This document shows, piece by piece, positions 36,701-48,650 of a stretch of 64,000 nucleotides of DNA. The position numbers and the translations under genes are program-made. Every line of letters begins with the position of its first letter. Within the stretch, counting starts at the first letter, position 1. The notes below the pieces were generated by a model. The model ran no database searches. It was not told where the DNA came from and saw only the letters and a program-made list of their open reading frames with translations. Source of the stretch: Astrocystis sublimbata (lineage: Eukaryota > Ascomycota > Sordariomycetes > Xylariales > Xylariaceae); the NCBI GenBank assembly GCA_022453515.1, contig JAJNNY010000034.1, positions 248,001-312,000 of the forward strand, in the 5' to 3' direction.

Positions 36701-37284
36701 CCATTGACAATGTGTCAAGTGGTCGGCACGCTTCCACATGTTCATGCAGGCGCTGTTGAAGGGGTGGGCTGTATATCAACAACTGGTCAACCCAATCGCG
36801 TAGCAATGCTGTGCGCACACTGTCAACAGTGATGTTCATCAAGAAAGGCACAGGATGCGTTTTTCAATGACATACCAAGAGGATCATGGTTCGCATCGAT
36901 GATCTGACGAAAGAAGAAGTAGAGAACCGGAGTGCCAGGGTGCTCGGCAGCAAGATCGTGGATCAGGCTCGCAGCGATGACAGATTTCCCCGACCCGGGA
37001 ATGCCTTTAACCCACAGGGTACTAAGCTGCTGGCCTTGAAGCCATTCGCGGTACGTGGGGCTTGTTGTAAGCCACAAGCCAGTTCCAGCGGCATGGGAGG
37101 CCAGGTGCTTTTGGTACTCCCCGAAGCGATGGTCATATGCGGTCGGCTGGAGCCAGTGGCGGATCTTGACGATGTCATCTGTGGGCAGGGCCAGGATGTT
37201 GTCTGGATTGCAGTCGCTGATATCATGTCCTGTAACTAGGACTCCATCACTGCCGCTGTTGGAGGTGCCATCAGGAGGAGACAT
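30712..37284 (-). CDS. NACHT-ankyrin repeat protein (STAND/NLR-like)
   Basis: Four exons (37284-36876, 36808-36625, 36515-35126, 35067-30712) sum exactly to 2112 residues. The order is a short N-terminus, then a nephrocystin-3-like NACHT NTPase with P-loop GIPGSGKS (residues 94-101), Walker B-like GAYCVVDALDE, and LLMTSRP (sensor region). A winged-helix-like part follows (RPLRVLEVTEMLE, VVHHSFTEYL). At least twenty ankyrin repeats then extend to the C-terminus (GRTPLWWAASSGHAGAVRLL, GNTPLHRTK, GWTPLQYACRSGRPETVALL, GNTPLHLACHF). Such proteins are fungal intracellular signal-sensing NTPases; several control heterokaryon incompatibility or immune-like death, but the ligand and outcome here are unknown. 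There is no N-terminal effector domain (HET, lipase or HeLo) within the called frame. The 3' end abuts the palindromic element. Confidence 0.88.
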
Positions 37285-37734
37285 GGTAAGCCGATGCAGT
37301 TTTTCAACTGATTCACAGTCTAAGAATAGGCAATTGCAAGCAAGAATTGGGTATGATGCCCCAGGTCGCGAGGGTCAATGGAGCTGTGGCTGTGATGGGC
37401 AGCATCCTTCGCGGCGGGATGAGTAATATTATGATTTAGAGGTAGCATCTTCTGAGATAAATAGACTGGTTGGTGAGTGTGTTCTGTGCTAGCAACGACG
37501 AGGGAAGACGGTGGCTGAGCCAAGCATGCCAAGCCAGCCCAGCTTTCGTAATGGCCACTAGTACCCTAGCGCGGGGTAGGGTCCATTCGAAACGGTCTAG
37601 TGATCTGTGGAGCAATGGAGCTAAATAGGAGGCCGACGTTAAGGGGTACTCGTATTAGACACTATATCTTATATAGCTCAAGGGGTCCCCCGAAAGTTAT
37701 TTTGACCAGCTAGCAAAGGCTTCACAATATATAA
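37285..37734. other. Intergenic between NACHT-ankyrin gene and PKS
   Basis: About 450 bp: 5' region of the ankyrin gene and 3' flank of the PKS. It probably marks the left edge of the biosynthetic cluster. No gene seen. Confidence 0.6.
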
Positions 37735-40700
37735 CTACGCATCCCCCTCTTTATTCATTTCTCTGCCCTCTAGAGCAGAGGTAGTAATCATCTTCCCAAG
37801 CTCCCTCATGCCGATGCCAGTGTCCAGCAAATCAACCATGCTAATGTCAACACCAAATGACTTGAAGACCCAGTTCCGCAACTCAGCAGCAATGAGACTA
37901 TCAATCCCATAGTGTGCAACAGGATGACCTGGATCCACTTCGGTTACATCTACGAATAGCATCTTTGCTACTGTCTCTACGATTGCAGTGGTCACCATGG
38001 CCTCCGCTTCCGAGCGTGTGTTGACACCTTTGGCGATGAGGTCTTCGAATATCTGTCGAGTCTCCACGAATACCTTGCGTCCGGGGTGCGAATCGATAGT
38101 TCCGTCCTGCTTTTGTCGAGCAATATCCTCGACGGCTCTCATGATGTGAGACACACGTGGGTCGGTATACCATCGCGGTACAAACTTGGAACCACCATGG
38201 CCGTCATCTTCCCCATGTCTTCTTTGGTCGGCCATACCTCGAGGATCAAGGCACGTGATGATATTTGCGCTCGAGAGAGTGTCGTCAAGGGCCCCGAACC
38301 AGTTTCCTGTACCGTTGTCACTTCTGTTGGGCGTAATGTCATTCAGTATCGAGAGCTCCAGCAACCGTAGAAACTCCTTTTCCGTCATGCCGAGAACCTG
38401 ATTGCGGACCATCAGGGCCCGTGTGGCATCCGTGCTCAGTGGTCCAATATCCGTCACAAGGCCGCATGAGAGCGTGGACGCTTTCAGGCCAAGCCTCCGC
38501 CGATGACGAGCAAATGCCTCCTGGAAACTATTCGCCGCCGTGTAAGCACTCTGAGTAGCTGGAGCCACGATCGACACCAACGACGTTATCATGGTGAAGA
38601 AGTCAAGTGCTAAGCCCTTGGTGGCCTCGTGTATGTTCATCGTTCCCTGTACCTTTGCTTCGAGGCCTAGTCTCCATTGTGAGAAGTCGAGCTTGTTGAA
38701 GGATAGGTCGTGGAGCGAAACTGCGGCGTGTATAATCCCTTTAATCTGATATGTCTGCGTGTACTTGGCCACGATCGCTTCTACTTCGTTGGCAGCACTG
38801 ATATTGCATCTGACGACATGTATTGTGCATCCCATGGTCTCCAGGTCGCTTACTAACAATTGCGCCTCAGGGGCGCTAGCCCCAGACCTCGAGAGAATCA
38901 GGAACTGCCGTGCACCACGGCGTGCCATCCACCGCACAATACTTCTACCAAGGCCTCCCAAACCACCAGTTACCATGTAGCAAGCATCATGATGGAAAGT
39001 GACCCTGGGAATTGGGAGCACTCCCCTGACGAGTGTATCTGGCTGTTGGAATGTGACGATAAGCTTGCCGAGGTGAGTGCCTTTCGAGAAAGCAAGCAAG
39101 CTTTCGCCGAGTGCTGAAATATCGGAACTGCTCATAGGCCGAATGGGTGTTATGAACCCCTTCTGATAGTATGTCTGCACCGATTCCATCAGAGCACGGC
39201 CTATCACCGGATTGGCATCCACGACATCTCCGAGATCGAACGATGAAAATGTTGCACATTTCTGGAAAATCTCTAAGGAAATCGTTTTGGAGTTCTGTAC
39301 GTCTACCCGTCCAACATCAATATAAATTCCTAGTGGTGAGAGTAGTTTGACTGATTCTCTCAGCATATCTCCTGTTGCAGTGCCGAGTATCACGTCAAAC
39401 CAGTTCTGGAAATTCTGAGACAATCCTACGATATCTCGTGACGAGAACACTCGATTCTGCGGAAGTCCTTCGACCTCAACAAGATGTCGGATCTTATCTG
39501 GAGTCCCGGCCGTCGCGTATATCTCAGCCCCCTTGAGGCGAGCGATCTGGATGGCAGAGAGGCCGAGTCCGCCTGTGGCAGTCTGGATGAGTACTTTGTC
39601 CCCGGCCTTCAATTTGCTTACGTGTTCAAAAGCATAGATTGACGTTGCAAAGACGACAGACATTGTCGCCATCTCAGCCAGGTCATCGGTGGGTCTCACT
39701 TTCTGAACGAGGGCTTCCGAAGTGCGAACGTAATTGCCAAAATGCCCTTTAGCGAGACCATATACCCTGTCACCCGGAGAGATGGCCATAGCCGCTGGAC
39801 CGACTTTGTCGACGATGCCTGAAAATTCGGACGAGTATTGGTGCTTGTCAAGCCGACCCGACGTCACGGCGAGGTCTTTCCAGTTCAGACCCATGGCGAA
39901 AACCTTGACTTGGATCCAGTCACTTCCTAAACCCGGCATACACAAGTCCTCGTTTGGCTTGAAGTATAATGAAGTAAGGATTCCCGGCGTCTCAAATTCT
40001 GCTCGAATTGGCTCCTCCCGCCCAAAAGGTACCATACCTATCTGGTCCGCTGGATTTGAAATATTCTCATAGTACTGACCTAATCTGTTGTCAGGTACAA
40101 CTCGGCTCACCCAAAGACAGCCTTGTTGCCACGCGTACTCGCGCTCCCGTGCAGTGACATTATTGTCGCGCAGTAGTGCCATTGATTGATCAGCAATCAG
40201 GACTGGTATCTGAGGATCCATGAGATCGCTGTCAGGGTCTATGTCGATCAACTGGAACTTGGTCGTCGGGTTTTCCGCTCCCAGTGTGCGCAGCAAGCCT
40301 GTGAGAACCCCAGCACTGGGGTTCCGCCCTTGAAGCATGCCACAATGGGTGACACACATCATCATCGATACTTTAGGGATGATATCTTGGAAGGCGGAGA
40401 AAAAAGCCTCGTCGTCACTCAGTAGAGGTGTGCCTTGGTCCAGAATCGCCACGACATGGGAGTTGAGTGGTAGAACGTGACATGCGCTAAGCTGGGAAAC
40501 TTGTACTTGCATCTTGCGCCTCTCAAACTCCGACGCTATGGAGAATAGCATGTCGCTCTCTTCTTGCACGTAGACGAGGTGAATGGCTTCCTCGTCTTTG
40601 CCTACAGGAGTTCTATCCAGACACAAAGCCGACGACATGGTAGTGCAAGTCGTTGAGTAGGGCGCAGAATGGTCGTGCAGCACAATGTCGGTTCCTGAGA

Positions 40701-43700
40701 AGCCCGTAGCGCGTAATGACATATCCCAGCCGTCCAGGCTTAAGAAAGGACTATCAAGGCGCCCGTCGGATATTCCGTTCCAGTATCCCGGTAAAGTTCC
40801 GAGCACAAGCCCGTGTCCCACCAGCGTTCTGATATTTTCGATCAAAACGAGTCTCCCTCCTGGTTTCAAAAGCTTCCGGCAGTTTGCAAGTGTGTTGAGG
40901 ATATCTGATGTTACATGCAGACACTGTGACGCGACAATCACATCATAGACAGGCTCGAAGCCCTGGCCCAGGGGGTCCTCTTCGATGTCTAGTACAGCGA
41001 AATCCATGTCCAGGAAACCCGACAGTGAATCGCGAGCCGTGGACAAGAATGCACTCGAAACATCAGTGAAGGTGTACTGGGCGTAGCCCTTGACCAAACT
41101 GTCATAAGCTAACACTTTAAGTATCACGCGGGTAGCACCTCCAGTCCCCGCACCAACCTCTAGGATTCGTAAATTGGGCTCGACGAAGGCGATGGATTCA
41201 AACAGTTTTTCAACCTGTGAATATGCGCCCGTCATGAGTATGCCTTCTTCATATAGTGAGGATCGTAGACCGCCCTGAACAACAACATCGAGGCTCGATC
41301 TAATGCCTCGTACGATGTCATCGATATTCTGGTAGACTAGTTGCGCTGCTCGCACCTCAGCATAGCAGTCAGCTTCTTGGAAAATCTCGGCCAGCCTGGC
41401 TTGACGCATTGAGCTTGACAACCCCTTTGCCTCAATAACGTACGGTGTTTCATCTGTCATACGTCGTCGAACCCAGGCTAGAAAATGATCGATGTCCTTA
41501 GACACGAATTGGAGTCCGTCCGCTGAGTCATATCGATCGAATATCTCGGCCACTATGATAGTGCCAAGTCGATCAAACACCTCGAAGAGATGGGTTGAGC
41601 TTTGATTCTTTGAGGGGGGAGGGAAAAGCACGGCCGCTTGCGCGCTGGTCATGGTACGCACATCCGGTTTCCATGTCAACCTTGTTACCGGACCACCCTG
41701 TTTCCTATTGATTCTGCTCAATGAATATTCGTGGCGGGTGTAGCATAGCTGGTTGATGCTCATCAAAATGTCGCTGGCGTCATTATGCATTCGTAGCGTC
41801 GCATATGCTCCTCGAAGGCCTCTGAGTTCACCCTGGGCTGTGACTCTCCTAGATCGATCGGGGATGTGACTTTTTAGGTACATTTCATCGATTCGAGTGG
41901 GTAGGTAAGCTGAGTGAAAAGAATCTCCACCGTAACACGCAACAAGGGCCAATTGAAAAGTAGAATCCAATGACCCTAAATGCATCGCATATTCCGATGG
42001 CCTGCCTGTATCCCCGGTGGCATCCAGCGCGACCTCAGCAACGGCAAGCCCCCTCGCAGGATCAGTCTGAATGCTACGCAGGCCTTGAAAAGCTGGTCCA
42101 TACTTCAACCCAACACCTGCGAACATCTTGTAGCATGCTTGAGGACTGACGGTCCTGGCATCCATCGCTATGTGAAATGCTTCTGCGGGTCGCTCGTCGG
42201 TCTCGACTCTGATCAGGCCGGAACAGTGTTCAGACCATTTATCGCTGTCCTTCACGACTGAAGAGATAGTGAAGCCCATCCAGCTGCCATTGTAAAGATC
42301 CAAGGTGGTGATGACCTCCACGCCAAAATCATCTTCAGGAACGCGTAGCATTGAATAGAACTGGACATTACGGAGCGAGAACCCTCGAGCAACACGTGTC
42401 GTTTCGAACTCCAGGCTTGTCTGGGAGGCCACCTCGATCGCCATTGACACGTAGCAGGCCGCAGGAAATATCATGTCTGACATCACGCGGTGTCCATCGA
42501 GCCACGGAAGGTTTTTCAGGCGCAAGATGTTGCGCCATTGCGGCTTGAGCTTGGCGTTTCCCGGCACTTTGGAGCCGACCAACTCGTGCTTGGTGAACTT
42601 TCGGGTACGATATTCTCGGCTGGGTCTGTTTTCATAATACTGGATCGGCCCGTAAAGATGTTGATATGGTGGTAGCTCGGATGAGGTGCAGCCATGCACG
42701 AGGGTTAAGTCGCCCTCGCCATCAATTTCGTCGATAAAATTAACGAGAGCCATATTAATGGGGGCATTGAGACAGTACAACTTTCCCGCTAGATGCAACA
42801 TGGATCGTTGAGAGTCTTCCCCGCGCTTCAGACTCGGAACGTATGAGATATTGGTGCCGTAAGTCTTGAATATGTGGTTAAGGGGACCTTTGAGAGCGGG
42901 ATGTGGTCCGAGCTCAACGAAGGCCTGGATCTCACCACTCTCTGCCTGCTCGATAGCGCCCTGTACAGCGTCAAGAAATTGCACGGGATTCTCAAGATTC
43001 AACCTCCAGTAGTTTGCTGTAATTGTCCGATCTACCATCTTCTTTGCAGGATGCACAGATGACACCCAGCAAACTTGCTGGTCAGTATATCGCCTGTCAG
43101 CCAGACCGAGTTTCGCCACATGGTCTAATTCGCCCAAAAGCATAGCCTCGAACCGGTCTCCAACCTTGCGCATGTGGTGAGAGTGATAAGCCACTCCACT
43201 AGTTTTGATAGTGCGGTTGAATATCCCTATTTCATTGAATCGGACGCCAAGGATTTCGATTTTCTCCTTGTCACCACTTAGAGTAGTAATAGCAGTTGAG
43301 TTGACAGCGGCTATCTGCACGCTGTCTTGCATCTCTGTGATGTATGGAAGAATTTCATCAGGCCCGAGACCGACTGCTAGCATCGCACCGTCCGTAGCGA
43401 CGGTTCCAGAGATCACTTGTCCACGAACGAATGCCGCGAGGATTGCTTCGGTCAGGCTGACACGGCCCGAAGCATACGCAGCAGCCATCTCGCCGGATGA
43501 GTGGCCAATTACGATGGCAGGTCTTACACCCCATGACGCAAGTAGATCTACGAGGGCGATTTGGATAGCTGTACAGGTAGCTTGCGCAATCTGCGGTTCA
43601 TGAACACGCTCCGGGTTGCAAGCACCTGAAATGATGTCCGCAATTTTCCAGGGGGGCGGATTGGACAGGGTTGCAAGGATGCGGTCCATATGTCTGATGC

Positions 43701-45704
43701 AGTCTCCGAAAATGGTGTATTGGAGTAGGCTGGCTCCCATAGAATGCCATTGCGCCCCTTGCCCAGTGAAGACAAAGCCGAGCTTTGGGACATTGGAGGC
43801 TGCGAGAAAGTGTGGAAGATGGTCGATTGACTCCATTAGTCCCTGCCTGGGATTGCCATTTGCCACGATGCAGTATGTCCGATGGTTGAATCTTGTCCTT
43901 CTTGCTGCTAACGTGTATACAGTATCTGAGAGGCACCTGTCGTTGATTACCTCGGCAAGAGCTGCGATGTTAAGTTCCATGGCCTGTTCGCTGTGACCAG
44001 ATAGAGGGAATACGACGAGTCGACGAGTGACCGAGTCTGCCTTTTGGGAATAATTAACCCTGCTCACAGGGAGGCGGCTGTGACCCGATGAATGACCTTT
44101 GCCGTCTTCGCAACTATCCACAAATGCCGATTTAGAGGATGGCATTGTCACGCGGCTAGGGTACCCATTGGTCTCACGGGCATGACCATTCTGTCGGCTT
44201 GCTTTGAGACCGTTGAGAGGCCTTGGAAGGGTCTCATTTCCCCTCTTCGCATATTGCGGCATCAATACGCTGGCATGTTCAACTATACAGTGCCCATTGG
44301 CTCCGCCGTAGCCAAAAGAGTTCACCGAGGCCCGCCGAAGCTGGCCTTTGGGCCAGCGGATAACATCCTTGACAACGACAACGTTGGCCTTCTGGTAGTC
44401 GATCTTTGGGTTTGGTGTTGTGAAACCAACACTAGGTGGTATGAAGCCCCTTTCCAAAGCCAGAACCACTTTCATGACGCCAACGATGGCGCTCGACGCC
44501 TCCGTATGTCCCAAGTTGGTTTTGACGGAGCCGATCAAGAGCGGGTTGGCGTGAGATTTCTCGGGAGAGAACACGTTGCTGATAGCAGAAATTTCGATCG
44601 GATCGCCGACAGGCGTGCCGGTCCCATGGCACTCAAAGAAGGTCGTGTCTGCCGGTGCCAATCCCGCACTGTCATACGCGCGACGAATGACCGCCTCCTG
44701 CCCCTGCCCGCTCGGGTGAGTGATACCTGCAGTCCGGCCATTGGAGTTTATCGCCGTACCTCTGATGACTGCTCTAATGGGATAGTTGCCGGCTATTGCG
44801 TCAGAGAGCTTTCTCAAGTAGAGCGCGGCGAACCCTTCCCCTCTGGCGTAACCATCCGCTGCGGCATCAAACGTATGGCATGTAGAGGATGCTGATAATA
44901 CGCCGAGGCCTTCCATCATTAGTTGCTGCGCAGGATCCATGATACAGTTAGAGGCTGCAACGATGGCTGATTCACAATCGCCGTTTCTGATTGCTGCTGC
45001 AGCTACATGTAGAGAGTACATAGAGGATGAACAAGCAGTGTCCATTGTCATGCTAAGTCATCTGTGTTAGCCAGTTTCACCGTCCTGATTCTCACAATAT
45101 TATAAGATTTACTCACCTTGGACCTAGAAGATTGAAGACATGATTGATCCGGTTGCTCAAGATACTACCACTGCTACCCGTAGCGGCGTAAGGCCGAAAA
45201 TTGTCAGGATCCCTGGCTACCATGCATGTATGATCTGTACTAAAGTTGCCAACAAACACACCAGTGCGCGACCCAGAGAATAAGTGCCAGGGTTCTCCAG
45301 AGTTCTCAAAGGCTTCGTAAACAACCTCGAGTAGCTTTCTCTGAGACGGGTCCATGGTGTCTACCTCAGAGGGCGATATGTGAAAGAATGACGGATCGAA
45401 CAGCCGTGGATCTTCTGCTAGCAGAAATCCTCCTCGGGTAAGCATAGAGCCAGGATGACCAGGTTCCGGATGATAAAAGCCTTGCAGTGCGAACCTGTGA
45501 TCGCCGAAGTCTCGATAGCCGGTACGCTTGTTGACCAATAAGTCCCACAGTCCTGATTCATCGTGAACATTACCAGGAAGGCGACACCCTAGATCGGATG
45601 TTAATAGCGGCTCGCAGTTAAGTGTTTTACTTTCCACAGGGGCACTGAGAGGATCACTCACCCATTCCCACGATGGCGATGGCATCAGCAACGTTGCTAT
45701 CCAT
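37735..45704 (-). CDS. Highly reducing type I polyketide synthase (KS-AT-DH-CMeT-ER-KR-ACP)
   Basis: Three exons (45704-45662, 45588-45117, 45052-37735) sum to 2610 residues. The 43-nt first exon is needed to give the canonical IAIVGMGCRLPG start. KS: DTACSSS (Cys about 179), ECHGTGTPVGDP, KTNLGHTEASS. AT: GHSSGEM (Ser about 690). DH: GHRVMSDMIFP (His about 1026; a Ser sits where many have Gly) with LDSTFQ later. CMeT: LEVGAGTGGAT (about 1475) and LLKPGGRLVLIE, apparently intact, so C-methylation is expected. ER: ATGGLGLSA (about 2000). KR: TGGLGGLGRS (about 2203) with SAYTAANSF (Tyr about 2342). ACP: GIDSL (about 2557). The protein ends shortly after the ACP with no thioesterase, reductase or acyltransferase release domain. 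It should build a reduced, methyl-branched chain released by a partner enzyme. All core catalytic motifs look functional. Product unknown. Confidence 0.96.
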
Positions 45705-46418
45705 GGCTTGGTCCACGCGTGATCCATCTTCGCTTAGCGTTACGGCGGCCATGCTTTGGAGCATGAAACAAAACTATCGACAACAAGAAAAATGTTCGCA
45801 GAGGTCAAATATCACGACTGTCTTGATTTATTTACATTGTCTGTTGTGGTTGATCAATTGAGGGAACCTGTTCAAGCGATTATTCACCGTAAATGTGCAT
45901 CACAACAACGAACTTTGTAACTAAACGCTTGCATGCAGTTGTATATCAACCATGCCTTAGGTGCCTACACCATACCTACAGGACTACAAGTGTGCGGTTC
46001 GAGCCCCCACAGCCACGATGCTTAGCCGACAGGTCACGGCCGAAACGGCCATGTAGTACCTACTTAAGTAGGCAATAGGAAAAATAGCTAGGGTATGCGC
46101 TAGTAGGGAGCTCCGTAATCAAGACTCAGATAATCTCCAGTCAAAGTCCACTGCAATAGATACACGAGGAATAATTCAAGCTCTTTGAAGTATGGAGCAA
46201 GCAGGTAACATACTAGTTATTTGATCATGTTACCCTAGAGTACATGATAGACCCGCATCTCTGTAACAGGTGCAACATCAAAAGCAATGTGTTGTTTTGG
46301 ATAAGAATGAACTCATTGCATCAGATGTGGGGAAGATCATGCAACAGATCTGATCTACCGACTTAGCATGGAGAAAGATGTTTTAGGCAATTTAAATGGA
46401 AAATATGTTGGCATGTTA
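45705..46418. promoter_or_regulatory. PKS promoter region
   Basis: About 710 bp between the SDR 3' end and the PKS start. It holds CGGCCGAAACGGCC-type sequence at about 46037-46051 and AGCCGACAGG just before it. These are GC-rich CGG/CCG half-sites related to, but not matching, the 17-bp motif found at the other cluster promoters. A tRNA-like GGTTCGAGCCCC at 45996-46007 has no cloverleaf. Confidence 0.45.
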
Positions 46419-47546
46419 TCAACGAACGTTGGCCAACAAGTCCGAAGAGGGCGATTCCTGAGCGAGCAGTTGGATTGTCTCGCCCCAGATCTTTGACTGC
46501 GCTTTCTGACCCTCGCCTGATAGGACAAATGAGGATGGGCTAGCAGAGATATCTATTAGCTTTGGCCAATACTGTATGAAAAGTTCAGAGTTCAGGGGAC
46601 AGGGGACAGGGCACGGTTCATTGCCATCAAGTCGGCCAAATCGCACCTTTTCACCATTTGCTCGCTGATGTATGCACCCTTATCGTGAGGATGCTGAATA
46701 GCGGCGTCGGTCAAGCAGTGGCCACCCTGAGCAGCCGTCCAGCCGATCATATTGGCGAACGAGGCGCCGCCGGGGTGGCTTCTATGCAGACTGCTGTTGC
46801 AGAAGCCGGGGTTGACAGCATTAATGACAACGTCACCGTTAGCCCTGGCGCTGAGCTCGCGCATCCAAAGCACATTGAGCAGCTTCGTCACGTTGTATCG
46901 ATCCATGTCCTTGCCGAAGGTTGCCTTGTCGTCCAGGTGCGTGAGGGTGTCGGGCCCCTTGATCTCCTTCAGCTTGACCCAGAAGTGGTTCTCGGAGCTC
47001 ACGATGGTCAGACGTGCCGTTTGGCCTGTGGCGGCAGCGGTCCTCTGAAGAGGCCCAAGGAGAAGCAGCGACAACATGGCAGTGCCCAGATGGTTAACCT
47101 GCGAAGTTGAGGGTGAGAGGGCGACAGTCATGGGGCTTTTGTGCACGTACCTGGGTGTTGAGCTCATGACCGCCCTTGGACTGGGCATACTCGACGGATT
47201 TGACGCCGGCATTGAGAATGGCGATATCGAGGCGGTCGAGAGCGGCAGCGCGGTCAGTGAACTCTTTAATGCTCGCAAAAGACTCCTGCTCGACTGGCCA
47301 CACCTGTACATCGAGACCAGGATGCTTGGCGAGAGCGGCTTGGATGGCTTGGCACTTATCGGGGTCGCGTACTCCCAGGATGACGCGCGAAAGACCGTGA
47401 GCAGCGAGCTCGAGAGAGGCCTCGACACCAAGACCGGCACTCGCGCCCGTCACTAGGGCTGTTTTGCCCTTGAGGTCGACATCGGACGGGAGAGGCTTGG
47501 GTCTGAAGGTCAGCTGTCTATACAGGAACCCCCAGAAGCTCCCCAT
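46419..47546 (-). CDS. Short-chain dehydrogenase/reductase
   Basis: Three exons (47546-47151, 47098-46647, 46539-46419) give 322 residues. The Rossmann NAD(P)-binding motif TGASAGLG follows KGKTALV; NAG appears in DIAILNAGV; the catalytic Ser lies in TIVSSENHF; and YNVTK is the YxxxK pair. The C-terminal block VNPGFCNSSL and the final SGEGQKAQSKIWGET ending match the fungal retinol-dehydrogenase-like SDR group. The last intron (46540-46646, 107 nt) was chosen because it joins YISEQMVK to SPSSFVLSGEG. Located just upstream of the PKS on the same strand, it probably reduces or oxidises a hydroxyl/keto group of the polyketide. Start at ATG 47546. Confidence 0.88.
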
Positions 47547-48650
47547 TTCTGCAGGCGAACAAGTAGGCGTGAACAAGTTCGAGGTTGCGTGCGTCTCGGG
47601 TATAACGGGTCCTTGAAAGGACTGGATATCGAGACGGGCATCAGAAATCCGACAAGCCCAGTGTCGGATGGGCAGGGCCCCGACGTGCCAGATAAAAGCA
47701 ACACGACCAGGACAAAGGGCGGGCGACAGTCGGATAGCCGACAGATCCCGTCACGGGACATGTAGCACTGGGAGCAGCGTCTGCTCTCTGCCCCCATCTG
47801 CCCTAGGTACTTGGGTACTTACCTACATGTCCGGTATCTATGGATGGCCTGCCTGGTAAGGTTGCCTGGCATGCTGGGCAAGCGGAAGGGAGAGGGCGTG
47901 CATGCGGTTAGGTACCCTACCTAAGGTAGAGTGATACAAGAAAAGAAGTGATACAAGGAAAGCAGTGATACAAGAAAAGAGGAGGGGAAGGTGGATGGTC
48001 AGAACACGGCCCGGACAGGCAGGCAGAGGCAGGCTCCAGCGCGGTACCTACCTAGGTACCTAGGACAATTACCACATGTGCACCTACCACCTGGCGAGCC
48101 TGGGGTAGGAGCATCTACGAGGAAGGCACAGTGTAGAGTCTCTATAGCACTGTAGAGACAGGGTACCTGTAGCCTGGATATATATAGGTACGTACCTAAC
48201 TTACTTAAGCCTAGAGGCACACCCTAGCCCACACAGTAGATTCTCTCCCAATACAACCTCTTTCTGATCGACCTCAGCTGTCTACCAGGTAGGTATGCTA
48301 ACCTCCAGTACCTACTTCCAATTCCAAGGTAGGCTACCTACTTTAAACAAGTTACATACATACATGTAGGTGGGTGGTGCTCGCTGCGACGCTACGCTGT
48401 CGACGGGGAGCAGGCTCTGCGATGGCGTCGCCACGAAGCCACGGATCGCACAACGGACGAGAGAAGGTGAGATCCGACGAGGGGCGAGGGCAGTGATACC
48501 ACGCGAGGGCATCAATGCAAATACGCTTGGGTGAACGCTCCTCTCTTCCGTCCCACGCTTCTGCTTGTCTTGTCTTCCTCAACCTGCTGCCCCCCTCTCG
48601 AGGTCGTCTGCGCCGTGTCTGTCGCCGTGTCTGTCACCGCGCCTGTCACC
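47547..48650. other. Divergent intergenic region between SDR and regulator
   Basis: About 1.1 kb holding the SDR and transcription-factor promoters. It contains many TACCTAGGTA-type palindromes (about 47800-47830, 48040-48065, 48185-48345), CGGATAGCCGAC at about 47731, and a three-copy 17-bp tandem repeat. No gene. Confidence 0.6.
47931..47981 (+). repeat. 17-bp tandem repeat, three copies
   Basis: GTGATACAAGAAAAGAA and two near-copies begin at 47931, 47948 and 47965. It lies in the promoter interval between the SDR and the cluster regulator. Confidence 0.85.

Noticed and set aside
44092..44895. 267-codon plus-strand frame antisense to the PKS
   Set aside because: It is the mirror of the PKS KS region; the minus strand carries clear catalytic motifs and the plus-strand translation has no recognisable domain.
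45935..46010. tRNA-like GGTTCGAGCCCC in the PKS promoter
   Set aside because: The T-arm has a mismatch and no A-box, anticodon arm or acceptor stem could be drawn around it.
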